From the IMG/VR virus record IMGVR_UViG_3300017917_004653, positions 1 through 40,642 of that record: a stretch of 40,642 nt of DNA; one strand, written 5' to 3'. Source of the DNA: a virus. A program made the position numbers and the translations under genes. Positions 21,452 to 27,753 of this stretch are shown piece by piece. The notes beneath the pieces are model-generated. The model ran no database searches, was not told the origin of the DNA, and saw nothing but the letters and a program-made list of their open reading frames with translations. The stretch's first letter is position 1; every line of letters starts with the position of its first letter.

Positions 21452-21643
21452 TTATTTCCAGCGATTTTTTCTGTTATATTTCCAAGTTTTATAACTTCTC
21501 CATTTATGGTTCGGGAGATCTCCATGTTTCCATGTCCAATCATATTCGTCCCATGGAGGGTACAACATTTTCAAATGGATTCTGTTGTACTCTACGTTAC
21601 TTAAGGCTTTGTTCAGTTTTGCTCTGTTTCTGTTTTTTGACAT
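21452..21643 (-). CDS. small basic, Trp-rich protein
   Basis: 63 residues, strongly basic with eight tryptophans (YPPWDEYDWTWKHGDL, HKWRSYKTWKYNRKNRWK). No family recognised. It lies downstream of tRNA-Met 21707-21778 in the same direction. Composition suggests a nucleic-acid-binding or host-takeover peptide; inference only. Confidence 0.65.
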   Translation of the reverse strand: MSKNRNRAKLNKALSNVEYNRIHLKMLYPPWDEYDWTWKHGDLPNHKWRSYKTWKYNRKNRWK

Positions 21644-21706
21644 GTTTATTAGGTTTTGTTACCTAATAAAAATCATTTTCTTTTTTCATATTCATTTCTT
21701 TTTTTG

Positions 21707-21778
21707 TAGCGAGTGGGAATTCCGAGATCCCGACCTAACGGATATGAGCCGTTTGCTCTGCCCCTGAGCTAACTCGCT
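21707..21778 (-). tRNA. tRNA-Met(CAU), elongator-type
   Basis: The acceptor AGCGAGT pairs with ACTCGCT and the anticodon arm is AACGG-CTCATAT-CCGTT. The T-arm GGGAT-CTCGGAA-TTCCC has a non-standard loop. CAT could also be an Ile (lysidine) anticodon. CCA is not encoded. Confidence 0.82.
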
Positions 21779-21822
21779 ATGGAGCCGGCACCGCGATGCA
21801 GCGATGGATCACCCGGCGTATT

Positions 21823-22503
21823 TTAATCTGTACTTGGTTTATCAAAATATTTCATTTTCATTCCCTTCTTGTATCCAAGATTAATCATATTTTCTAATTC
21901 TTTATTATCTATTTTCTTATTGACTTTAAGATCATCATTATACACCCACATCTTACCATATTGAGAATTTGAGCTCCCTTTTTGATGTATAGAGTTTGCT
22001 TCACCTATTTTATTTCTAGCCTCATCCGTATGCGACTTTCCTTTAAATGAGTTTCTTGCTCCTACTAGCATTCTTTCTCTGTATTTAGGATCTTCCCATA
22101 ATCTTTTTGATGTCTCCCTGGTATTTTTCCTTATTCTTTCTACAAATTCTGGATTTTTCCAGTTTACTTTGTTTGATGCTATAGCTCCCATAGTGGACCA
22201 TTCTTTTAGCCATCCGCCATCACCACCCAAATTCAAATTCATACACATTGGATCGTTAATCAACTCCTCGTTTACTAATTGAATTTCTCTATTTCTCAAA
22301 TCCTCTCTATTTTCAAAGAACTCTAGAATCTCTTTCCTGTGTGCATCTTTACCGTGCTTCTTAACAGAATTCTTGATCCTTTTACCACCACCCATATAAC
22401 CATCTTCTAAGTTATCTGTGGAGTGCATCCCGATATAGTATCTTCCATTTTTAAGACATGTGATCTTATAGATGTAATGATATTTCTTCTCTTTTCTTGC
22501 CAT
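21823..22503 (-). CDS. GIY-YIG homing endonuclease
   Basis: 226 residues. The N-terminal GIY-YIG domain reads HYIYKITCLKNGRYYIGMHS with downstream catalytic-type residues (R and E in KKHGKDAHRKEILEFFENRE, N in CMNLNLGGDGG). A NUMOD3-like DNA-binding repeat (FKGKSHTDEARNKIGEANS, SSNSQYGKMWVYND) follows. It is free-standing between tRNA-Met and tRNA-Gly, a typical site for mobile endonucleases of large phages. A GATATATAG late-type site is 19-29 nt upstream, as T4 homing genes often have. Confidence 0.9.
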   Translation of the reverse strand: MARKEKKYHYIYKITCLKNGRYYIGMHSTDNLEDGYMGGGKRIKNSVKKHGKDAHRKEILEFFENREDLRNREIQLVNEELINDPMCMNLNLGGDGGWLKEWSTMGAIASNKVNWKNPEFVERIRKNTRETSKRLWEDPKYRERMLVGARNSFKGKSHTDEARNKIGEANSIHQKGSSNSQYGKMWVYNDDLKVNKKIDNKELENMINLGYKKGMKMKYFDKPSTD

Positions 22504-22521
22504 TTGTAACCTTTATTTAGA

Positions 22522-22532
22522 CTATATATCTA
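22522..22532 (-). promoter_or_regulatory. late-promoter-like site (GATATATAG)
   Basis: Upstream of the GIY-YIG gene ATG at 22503; preceded by TTTA rather than GG. Confidence 0.4.
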
Positions 22533-22556
22533 AACAAAGGTACGAAATGGGGGCGG

Positions 22557-22629
22557 AGCAGGTGACCGGCTTCGAACCGGCTGCCTCCAGTTTGGAAGAC
22601 TGGCGCTCTACCAAATGAGCTACACCTGC
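22557..22629 (-). tRNA. tRNA-Gly(UCC)
   Basis: The acceptor GCAGGTG pairs with CACCTGC. The anticodon arm is CCAGT-CTTCCAA-ACTGG and the T-arm is GCCGG-TTCGAAG-CCGGT. The 3' end reads T-CCG, so CCA is not encoded. Confidence 0.93.
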
Positions 22630-22634
22630 AATGG

Positions 22635-22706
22635 CTGACCCGGTAGGATTTGAACCTACGACTCCCTGATTAACAGTCAGGTGTTCTACCCCTGAACTAC
22701 GGGCCA
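22635..22706 (-). tRNA. tRNA-Asn(GUU)
   Basis: The acceptor TGGCCCG pairs with CGGGTCA, discriminator G, CCA encoded. The anticodon arm is CCTGA-CTGTTAA-TCAGG. Confidence 0.94.
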
Positions 22707-22712
22707 ATATGG

Positions 22713-22786
22713 TTGTCAGTGCTGGACTCGAACCAGCCACCTTCTCGGCATCAGCGAGATGCTCTAACCAAATGAGCTAACTGACA
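22713..22786 (-). tRNA. tRNA-Ile(GAU)
   Basis: The acceptor TGTCAGT pairs with ACTGACA. The anticodon arm is TCTCG-CTGATGC-CGAGA and the T-arm is GCTGG-TTCGAGT-CCAGC. CCA is encoded. Confidence 0.93.
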
Positions 22787-22805
22787 ATATTTCAAAGAAC
22801 TTTGG

Positions 22806-22876
22806 TTGTCCCGCCAGGACTCGAACCTGGATTACCACAGCCAAAATGTGGTGTGCTGCCATTACACTACAGGACA
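22806..22876 (-). tRNA. tRNA-Gln(UUG)
   Basis: The acceptor TGTCCTG pairs with CGGGACA. The anticodon arm is CCACA-TTTTGGC-TGTGG and the T-arm is CCAGG-TTCGAGT-CCTGG. CCA is encoded. Confidence 0.94.
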
Positions 22877-22885
22877 ATGTAGTTT

Positions 22886-22958
22886 GCACGGGTGGAGAGA
22901 TTCGAACTCCCATCGACGGTTTTGGAGACCGGCATGCTACCATTGCACCACACCCGTG
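22886..22958 (-). tRNA. tRNA-Trp(CCA)
   Basis: The acceptor CACGGGT pairs with ACCCGTG. The anticodon arm is CCGGT-CTCCAAA-ACCGT and the T-arm is GGGAG-TTCGAAT-CTCTC. The 3' CCA is not encoded. Confidence 0.93.
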
Positions 22959-22967
22959 TATATTTAG

Positions 22968-23037
22968 TGGACACAGTGGGAATCGAACCCATACGATCTC
23001 GGTGCAAGCGAGTCGACCTGCCGTCGGCATCTGGCCC
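22968..23037 (-). tRNA. tRNA-Ala(UGC), weak acceptor stem
   Basis: The anticodon region CTCG-CTTGCAC-CGAG gives TGC and the T-arm is ATGGG-TTCGATT-CCCAC. The acceptor GGGCCAG pairs with TGTGTCC at only 4-5 positions, and the D-arm is short (GCC/GGC). No other Ala tRNA is seen. CCA is not encoded. Confidence 0.7.
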
Positions 23038-23043
23038 ATATTG

Positions 23044-23116
23044 TTGGGAATACTGGACTCGAACCAGTGTCCTCCGTGAGATCAGCACGGTGCGCACTCC
23101 ACTGCGCCAATTCCCA
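23044..23116 (-). tRNA. tRNA-Ile(GAU), second copy
   Basis: The acceptor TGGGAAT pairs with ATTCCCA. The anticodon arm is CCGTG-CTGATCT-CACGG, with C rather than a purine at position 37. The T-arm is ACTGG-TTCGAGT-CCAGT. CCA is not encoded. The body differs from the copy at 22713, so identity may differ. Confidence 0.85.
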
Positions 23117-23178
23117 GAACCGTAGGTTTATTCTAGTTTATTAACTACGGTTAGCTTAAACCTTCCGATCTAAGCTTG

Positions 23179-23264
23179 TCGGAGTGGAGGGATTCGAACC
23201 CCCTGCGTTTCTAATGTGCCAGATTTACAGTCTGGTGCCCATCCGCCATCTGAGCAGCACTCCG
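23179..23264 (-). tRNA. tRNA-Tyr(GUA)
   Basis: Class II. The acceptor CGGAGTG pairs with CACTCCG. The anticodon arm is CCAGA-CTGTAAA-TCTGG, with a long variable arm. CCA is not encoded. Confidence 0.94.
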
Positions 23265-23329
23265 AATTTGAATTTCTATGATTATTACATCCTGTGCATC
23301 TCCTATGAAATCCTAACAGTCTCGTCGGG

Positions 23330-23403
23330 TCGGGGTAGCAGGACTCGAACCTGCGACCTCATGCTCCCAAAGCACGCGTTCTAGCCAACTGAACTACACC
23401 CCG
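23330..23403 (-). tRNA. tRNA-Pro(UGG)
   Basis: The acceptor CGGGGTG pairs with TACCCCG. The anticodon arm is CGTGC-TTTGGGA-GCATG and the T-arm is GCAGG-TTCGAGT-CCTGC. CCA is not encoded. Confidence 0.93.
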
Positions 23404-23431
23404 TTATGTCAAAGAACCTCTTCTTTCTTGG

Positions 23432-23504
23432 TTGCCCCGTCCGGATTCGAACCGGAGATCCCCTGGTTAAGAGCCAGGTGCTTTACCAACTCAGCTACAA
23501 GGCA
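23432..23504 (-). tRNA. tRNA-Lys(CUU)
   Basis: The acceptor TGCCTTG pairs with CGGGGCA (wobbles). The anticodon arm is CCTGG-CTCTTAA-CCAGG. CCA is encoded. Confidence 0.92.
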
Positions 23505-23511
23505 TTGTTAG

Positions 23512-23585
23512 TGATCCCGCCGGGATTCGAACCCGGGACTCCCATATTAAAAGTATGGTACTCTAGCCGACTGAGTTACGAGATC
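23512..23585 (-). tRNA. tRNA-Lys(UUU)
   Basis: The acceptor GATCTCG pairs with CGGGATC. The anticodon arm is CCATA-CTTTTAA-TATGG and the T-arm is CCGGG-TTCGAAT-CCCGG. CCA is not encoded. Confidence 0.92.
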
Positions 23586-23591
23586 ATGTTG

Positions 23592-23679
23592 TGCGCCCAG
23601 AAGGATTCGAACCTTCAACGGACTTTCGTCTACCCCTCTGGTTAAAAGCCAGATGCTCTACCAATTGAGCCATGAGCGC
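23592..23679 (-). tRNA. tRNA-Lys(UUU) with extra variable arm
   Basis: The acceptor GCGCTCA pairs with TGGGCGC. The anticodon arm is TCTGG-CTTTTAA-CCAGA. The variable region is about 20 nt with a GAC-GAAA-GTC hairpin, so the gene is 88 nt although tRNA-Lys is class I. CCA is not encoded. Confidence 0.85.
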
Positions 23680-23775
23680 TTGTTTAGTTTCCTACGTCAG
23701 CCTCTCATCGCCGATGAGGGTTATGACTTAAACACGTTTTCGTTTCATCTTGTCTTCTACTTTTAATATTTTTGG

Positions 23776-23848
23776 TGGGGATGCCTGGTTACGCTCCAGG
23801 TCCTCCAGTTTTTCAGACTGGCGCTTCTACTAAGTTAGCTTCATCCCC
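23776..23848 (-). tRNA. tRNA-Phe(GAA) with unusual T-loop
   Basis: The acceptor GGGGATG pairs with CATCCCC, CCA encoded. The anticodon arm is CCAGT-CTGAAAA-ACTGG. The T-arm CCTGG-AGCGTAA-CCAGG has loop AGCGTAA in place of TTCGAnn. Confidence 0.88.
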
Positions 23849-23860
23849 GTATAAAAAAAA

Positions 23861-23889
23861 AACTCCGGATCTTTTTGGGATCCGGAGTT
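23861..23889 (-). terminator. intrinsic terminator upstream of the tRNA-Phe run
   Basis: An 11-bp perfect stem (AACTCCGGATC with GATCCGGAGTT) around a 7-nt loop, followed on the minus strand by about ten T. It ends the short transcript carrying the 40-residue gene 23919-24041. T residues on the plus side make it potentially bidirectional. Confidence 0.9.
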
Positions 23890-23918
23890 TTTATATTTCC
23901 AGTTAAATCTTTTAGCCT

Positions 23919-24041
23919 TTAACTTCCATATCCGGATCTTTTCATATGACCATTATACCATTTAGCAATCCCCACTTGCGCAAACGGGATATTGCCCTGA
24001 GGCATAAAAGGTTTGTTGATATTTCCGAATTGGTTGTTCAT
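23919..24041 (-). CDS. 40-residue phage protein
   Basis: ATG at 24041; the product starts MNNQFGNINKPFMPQGNIPF and ends HMKRSGYGS. The gene sits exactly between the promoter at 24087-24118 and the terminator at 23861-23889, so it is a monocistronic unit. The Asn/Gly/Pro-rich sequence has no recognised family. A clean promoter-gene-terminator layout supports its being real. Confidence 0.65.
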   Translation of the reverse strand: MNNQFGNINKPFMPQGNIPFAQVGIAKWYNGHMKRSGYGS

Positions 24042-24086
24042 TTTATTTAAATTTGAATATTATATATCTTTTTTGAATTTTGTTTC

Positions 24087-24118
24087 GCAAAGATAATCAT
24101 CTTTTTCGAGAAAAAAAA
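24087..24118 (-). promoter_or_regulatory. promoter CTCG-N11-TATCTTTG
   Basis: On the minus strand T-run, CTCG (24110-24107), 11 nt, TATCTTTGC. It precedes the small gene 23919-24041; leader about 40 nt. Confidence 0.7.
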
Positions 24119-24161
24119 TATTTTTTTGATTTTTCTTCTTTTTTTTTAGATTATCCTTTAT

Positions 24162-24929
24162 CTATTTAGCATACCTTATTTTTGGATCAGCTCTTTCCGC
24201 TCTTGCTTTAATGTACTCATCAGTTTCTTCCATCCAAGGTAATTTCAGATAGACCGTCGAAGTCCAATTTATATCATCAGTCTTGGTTTCTATATAATAA
24301 TAAGAAGCGATTGAAATTCTAGGGCTTTCGCCCTTGTACGGAAAGGGATGTCCGTGATAATTATCTCTGGTGTCAAAAATTACCCATCGATTGAATCTAG
24401 GAGAAACCTTATCCACGCACTGAATTCCTGACTTATCCCAAAATTCTAATTCGCCTCCATCTTCTTCTCTCCATTGGCTATTCAGATATCCTATAAGATT
24501 AATACATCTTAACATCTGTTTATCGTCCGAATAGCTGGTTGGTAAAACGTTGAAATCCTTGTGAACCGAAAGGTATCCTTCTTTCTTGGTCATGTGTAGC
24601 CCACCTCCCCATCTTTTTTCATCGATCTTTAGGTTTTCAAGTCCAGTAACGAATGAAACTGTTCTAATGAATTCTTCGGAATGAATATATTCAAAAAGTT
24701 TTTTTAAATTCTCTGGCATCTTCTCCCTCTGATTAAGAGTGAATTTATTGAACTCAAAGAGAGGGTTTGTGTAGCGGATAAAATCTGATTCATCTAGAGA
24801 TAAAAACTCATTTTCACATTTATCGATAAAAGATTTTTCGAATAAATCATCTATGATCGCATATCTAACGTCTCCTGATTTGGAAAACGTAGATCTAATA
24901 GAATCGAAATCTATTTTTTGATTTAGCAT
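24162..24929 (-). CDS. 2-oxoglutarate/Fe(II)-dependent oxygenase
   Basis: 255 residues with a double-stranded beta-helix pattern. H-x-D occurs in YLSVHKDFN (near residue 120), followed by CINLIGYLNSQWREEDGGELEFWD, then the distal H in NYHGHPFPY and R in SPRISIASYYY for 2-oxoglutarate. This fits prolyl-4-hydroxylase-like oxygenases that hydroxylate proteins or small molecules. The start overlaps the stop of the glycosyltransferase gene (TAATG), so the two are coupled and may act on the same substrate (hydroxylation then glycosylation). Substrate unknown. Confidence 0.85.
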   Translation of the reverse strand: MLNQKIDFDSIRSTFSKSGDVRYAIIDDLFEKSFIDKCENEFLSLDESDFIRYTNPLFEFNKFTLNQREKMPENLKKLFEYIHSEEFIRTVSFVTGLENLKIDEKRWGGGLHMTKKEGYLSVHKDFNVLPTSYSDDKQMLRCINLIGYLNSQWREEDGGELEFWDKSGIQCVDKVSPRFNRWVIFDTRDNYHGHPFPYKGESPRISIASYYYIETKTDDINWTSTVYLKLPWMEETDEYIKARAERADPKIRYAK

Positions 24930-25690
24930 TATATCGTGAGTTTAAGTAATTCTTCTATTAGTTCATATCTTTCTATATTCGGTAATCCATGAACATCCAT
25001 AGAACTGTTCCATTGACGGGTGTACCACATATGAATACAAATATCTGATGAATCTTTATCTATTCGGGGATTTGTTGATTTGTACTTCTCGTCAAAATGT
25101 GGATACAAATAATTAAATTTTCTACCTCTTTCTTTTAGCATCCAAAGAATCATATAATATGGTTCTTGCTCATAATCACAATTTTCACCGTTACTGAATT
25201 TTTCGTGAGGGTATTTGAAATCGTGTCTATGTAAAGCAGGATTGTAATGGATATCTAGTGAATTCCTCCATCCATTAACGTCGTGCCAAAATTTTAATCC
25301 ATCTAAACTGAATTCCAAATGGTTAAAATGCTCAACATTTCCAACAAGAAAAAATGAATTAATAGCTACTGGATTTGCACCTCTGTAATGATGATACCCA
25401 TCAGAGACTGCAGATATAGAATAGTTCTCAGTTTTCATTTTTTCTATGAGTGTTATGAGAGGTTCCCTTCCCAGAAGGAAGCAATCTTCATCTAGATGAA
25501 CAAACCATTTCGCTGGGGTTGTCTTAATATCATCAAGCCAATAAAACCAAGCGTAAGGCCAATTTCGACTTCCATCTTTTATGATGTGCTGGCTGTTGGG
25601 AAAAAACTTGGAAACTAGAGATTTAGAGTATCCAAGCCATTTGCTGTTTAGAGTCGTTGTAATAAAGACTATTTCCTCGTCTTTTATCAT
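24929..25690 (-). CDS. GT-A-type glycosyltransferase-like protein
   Basis: 253 residues from the ATG at 25690, chosen because the longer frame reads into tRNA-Leu. Start MIKDEEIVFITTTLNSKWLG; WFVHLDEDCFLLG near residue 72 supplies a DxD-like metal/sugar-nucleotide motif; GYHHYRGANPVAINSFFLVG and HMWYTRQW follow. The pattern fits a small cytoplasmic GT-A transferase. It is translated together with the oxygenase 24162-24929. Possible targets are a virion or envelope glycan or a hydroxylated residue; unknown. Confidence 0.75.
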   Translation of the reverse strand: MIKDEEIVFITTTLNSKWLGYSKSLVSKFFPNSQHIIKDGSRNWPYAWFYWLDDIKTTPAKWFVHLDEDCFLLGREPLITLIEKMKTENYSISAVSDGYHHYRGANPVAINSFFLVGNVEHFNHLEFSLDGLKFWHDVNGWRNSLDIHYNPALHRHDFKYPHEKFSNGENCDYEQEPYYMILWMLKERGRKFNYLYPHFDEKYKSTNPRIDKDSSDICIHMWYTRQWNSSMDVHGLPNIERYELIEELLKLTI

Positions 25691-25703
25691 ATAATGATGT
25701 TTG

Positions 25704-25787
25704 TGCCCAGGACGAGACTCGAACTCGTACGCCGTTGCCGGCACCACCCCCTCAAGATGGCGTGTCTACCAATTCCACCACCTGGGC
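25704..25787 (-). tRNA. tRNA-Leu(GAG)
   Basis: Class II. The acceptor GCCCAGG pairs with CCTGGGC. The anticodon arm is CCATC-TTGAGGG-GGTGG and the T-arm is ACGAG-TTCGAGT-CTCGT. CCA is not encoded. Confidence 0.9.
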
Positions 25788-25799
25788 AAATTTAAAATA

Positions 25800-25912
25800 A
25801 GATCTGTTGATAGGATAAAAATTCCAGAGCATTCATTGGCCCGCACATCCCAGCCCTCTGTTCATTTCATCCATTTTTTAACGGGTTACTGTGCTGTTCC
25901 GCCAACAGATCT
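25800..25912 (-). ncRNA. structured RNA closed by a 10-bp helix between two tRNA-Leu genes
   Basis: AGATCTGTTG at one end (25912-25903) pairs perfectly with CAACAGATCT at the other (25809-25800) on the minus strand. The 93-nt interior has no reading frame of note. It is likely an independent folded element in the tRNA precursor. Function unknown. Confidence 0.5.
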
Positions 25913-25914
25913 CG

Positions 25915-25992
25915 TACCCCCTGTAGGACTCGAACCTACACCCGAAGACATGCTCCTAAGGCATGCGCGTCTACCAATTCCGCCAAGAGGGC
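25915..25992 (-). tRNA. tRNA-Leu(UAG)
   Basis: Class II. The acceptor GCCCTCT pairs with AGGGGGT. The anticodon arm is CATGC-CTTAGGA-GCATG and the T-arm is TGTAGG-TTCGAGT-CCTACA. CCA is not encoded. Confidence 0.92.
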
Positions 25993-26096
25993 AAGTTGAT
26001 GTCTATTATCAAATCTGCAGTCTTTGATAAAGTCTTTCATTAGATTCCCTGAAGGTTTCCTGTTGCTCATCTCTAGATTGACTTGTCGACATCTGG

Positions 26097-26176
26097 TACC
26101 CGGGGCGGGATTTGAACCCGCACGCAAATGCACAGGATTTTAATTCCTGCGTGTCTACCAGTTTCACCACCCGGGC
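26097..26176 (-). tRNA. tRNA-Leu(UAA)
   Basis: Class II. The acceptor GCCCGGG pairs with CCCGGGT, CCA encoded. The anticodon arm is CAGGA-ATTAAAA-TCCTG and the T-arm is GCGGG-TTCAAAT-CCCGC. Confidence 0.93.
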
Positions 26177-26196
26177 AAATCAAAGAACGTATTTAG

Positions 26197-26270
26197 TGAT
26201 CCCGGATGGATTCGAACCATCGACCTACTGCTTAGAAGGCAGTTGCTCTAATCCACTGAGCTACGGGACC
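26197..26270 (-). tRNA. tRNA-Arg(UCU)
   Basis: The acceptor GGTCCCG pairs with CGGGATC. The anticodon arm is ACTGC-CTTCTAA-GCAGT and the T-arm is GATGG-TTCGAAT-CCATC. CCA is not encoded. Confidence 0.94.
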
Positions 26271-26292
26271 ATTTAATTAATTGTTGTACACC

Positions 26293-26328
26293 CCAAATAT
26301 AAGAGTGTTTCTCGAGTAAAAAAAATTT
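26293..26328 (-). promoter_or_regulatory. promoter CTCG-N11-TATATTTG
   Basis: On the minus strand a T-run, CTCG (26316-26313), 11 nt, TATATTTGG (26301-26293). Drives tRNA-Arg and the following tRNA-Leu genes and transferase/oxygenase pair. Confidence 0.7.
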
Positions 26329-26332
26329 TGGA

Positions 26333-26791
26333 TTATCTATTGAATTTTTCCATATACCCCGAAAACAACTTTAGGGATCTTTCACATAATCGTTCATTCA
26401 AAGAAACGTTTTGTGGATTCAATCTCCTTTGATTTAAGAGTCGTTCAGCCAGAGATCTAGAAGCTTCCGGTTCTCCTAGCTCGAGTAATAGATGGATTGC
26501 CGTCAAATCGGCTTCAATTTCATATTCTTCTGAAATACCTGAATGATCTAAGATACTGTGACAGATTTCATGGGCTTGAATTGCCTTGAATTGATCTTCA
26601 TTTATTTCTTTCAGTGATTCGCCATCAACTAGTATCTTTTTTTCTCCAATCACAAGTGCTGCTATATTCTCTCGATCAGCATTTAGTATAGATCTAAACT
26701 GAGAATATTTTTCATTCTCTGAATAAATCACAACCACATCGAAATTTTCATCGATTGGAGATTTAAAAGCTATGATGTCTTGATCATTCAT
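26333..26791 (-). CDS. zinc-metallopeptidase-like protein (HExxH)
   Basis: 152 residues. The motif AHEICHSILDH (about 91-101) followed by EYEIEADLTAIHLL gives HExxH plus a downstream Glu, the usual zinc ligands and catalytic Glu of gluzincin-type peptidases. IFIVDG-type strands precede it (ALVIGEKKILVDGESLKEI). No signal peptide, so it would act in the cytoplasm or be carried in the virion. A GATATATAGG site is 6-15 nt upstream of the ATG. Peptidase activity is inferred from the motif. Confidence 0.7.
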   Translation of the reverse strand: MNDQDIIAFKSPIDENFDVVVIYSENEKYSQFRSILNADRENIAALVIGEKKILVDGESLKEINEDQFKAIQAHEICHSILDHSGISEEYEIEADLTAIHLLLELGEPEASRSLAERLLNQRRLNPQNVSLNERLCERSLKLFSGYMEKFNR

Positions 26792-26795
26792 GTTT

Positions 26796-26806
26796 CCTAT
26801 ATATCA
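26796..26806 (-). promoter_or_regulatory. late-promoter-like site (GATATATAGG)
   Basis: Just upstream of the ATG at 26791; leaves a very short leader. Confidence 0.45.
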
Positions 26807-26832
26807 AACAGAAATAAAATCTATTTTATTTG

Positions 26833-26917
26833 CGGAGAGGGTGAGATTCGAACTCACGGGACTGTTACATCCGCCGGTTTTCAAGACCGGTCCAGTAAAC
26901 CACTTTGGTACCTCTCC
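26833..26917 (-). tRNA. tRNA-Ser(UGA), second copy
   Basis: Class II. The acceptor GGAGAGG pairs with CCTCTCC, discriminator G. The anticodon arm is CCGGT-CTTGAAA-ACCGG and the T-arm is GTGAG-TTCGAAT-CTCAC. CCA is not encoded. Anticodon arm identical to the copy at 11569. Confidence 0.93.
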
Positions 26918-26940
26918 ATTTCCGGTTAATCCGGAATAAA

Positions 26941-27114
26941 TTACTCTGCTGTATCAGAGTTTAAAGAATCGATTGCAGCAGAAATCGAATCAGCAACGAT
27001 AACGCTATCAACCACTGTCGAATCTGAATTTTGATTCTTGTTACTAGACCCACTGTTACATGAGACTAAAACTACTGTTAAAGCAAAGAAGAAAGCTAAA
27101 AAAGTTTTTTTCAT
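26941..27114 (-). CDS. small lipoprotein
   Basis: 57 residues from the ATG at 27114. The lipoprotein signal MKKTFLAFFFALTVVLVSC has the lipobox cysteine at residue 19, followed by NSGSSNKNQNSDS and a short helix rich in Asp/Ser/Ala (VVDSVIVADSISAAIDSLNS). It would be lipidated and anchored in the envelope, possibly acting in superinfection exclusion, though nothing in the sequence proves this. A GGATATAAAT box, close to the T4 late consensus, lies 27-36 nt upstream. tRNA-Ser follows at 26917. Confidence 0.8.
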   Translation of the reverse strand: MKKTFLAFFFALTVVLVSCNSGSSNKNQNSDSTVVDSVIVADSISAAIDSLNSDTAE

Positions 27115-27140
27115 TTTGTTTTATTATTTTTTTGGGTAAG

Positions 27141-27150
27141 ATTTATATCC
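27141..27150 (-). promoter_or_regulatory. late-promoter-like site (GGATATAAAT)
   Basis: Upstream of the small lipoprotein gene; contains TATAAAT, close to the T4 late box TATAAATA. Confidence 0.45.
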
Positions 27151-27228
27151 AATATTGGACACAATGTTCCATTAAATTTTTTAATGAATATATATATTTG
27201 AAATGTTTCATCTTAAATTTTTTTAAGA

Positions 27229-27239
27229 AGATATATAAT
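27229..27239 (+). promoter_or_regulatory. late-promoter-like site (AGATATATAA)
   Basis: About 18 nt upstream of the ATG at 27257. Confidence 0.4.
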
Positions 27240-27256
27240 TAAATAGTATTCTAATA

Positions 27257-27751
27257 ATGGATAAGATAATTAGTTTAAGCGCTTTCGGTGATGTTATTGA
27301 CGACAAGTCTAAACCAGCAGCTGAGGTTCCGGTGTCAAATTCTACAGATGACGTGAAGCAAACACCCGGATGTTCTATGGTTCTTTCAAAGATTCTTCAA
27401 AATACGGCTCAGACTAAACTTTTACACTGGCAGTCTAAGATGTATGGCCAACATAAAGCTTTAGATGAATTATATGGTGGATTAAGTGACCTTGGAGACA
27501 CCTTAGCAGAAACTATAATGGGAAAATATGGTGTTCCAGCCTTATCTAAAGAAGAGCTTTGTTTGAAGCTTATGAATTTCAGATCCCCAGAGACAGGAGA
27601 CCTTAACGAGTTCATGGACCATCTATATAACTGTTATCATTCTGAGTGCAGATCCTCTTTCGATCCTGCTAGAGACTCAGAGATTATAAATATTCTTGAC
27701 GAAATTCTATCTTTAGTGAACAAAACTAAATACCTTCTTTCTCTGAGATAA
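27257..27751 (+). CDS. ferritin-like (DUF5856-type) phage protein
   Basis: 164 residues. After a variable N-terminal 35 residues, MVLSKILQNTAQTKLLHWQSKMYGQHKALDELYGGLSDLGDTLAETIMG is the helix pair of a Dps/ferritin-like phage family, with the HW-H...D-L-DL-DTLAE pattern. A second helical pair follows (EFMDHLYNCYHSECRSS, IINILDEILSLVNKTKYLL). Iron-binding residues of true ferritins are not evident. Such proteins occur in large T4-like phages; role unknown. It converges with the gene 27754-28443, 2 nt apart. Confidence 0.7.
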   Translation: MDKIISLSAFGDVIDDKSKPAAEVPVSNSTDDVKQTPGCSMVLSKILQNTAQTKLLHWQSKMYGQHKALDELYGGLSDLGDTLAETIMGKYGVPALSKEELCLKLMNFRSPETGDLNEFMDHLYNCYHSECRSSFDPARDSEIINILDEILSLVNKTKYLLSLR

Positions 27752-27753
27752 TT

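Noticed and set aside
25993-26096. Open frame starting MSNRKPSGNLMKDFIKD between two tRNA-Leu genes
   Set aside because: It continues into the tRNA-Leu sequence without a stop; probably chance, though a decayed gene fragment cannot be excluded.
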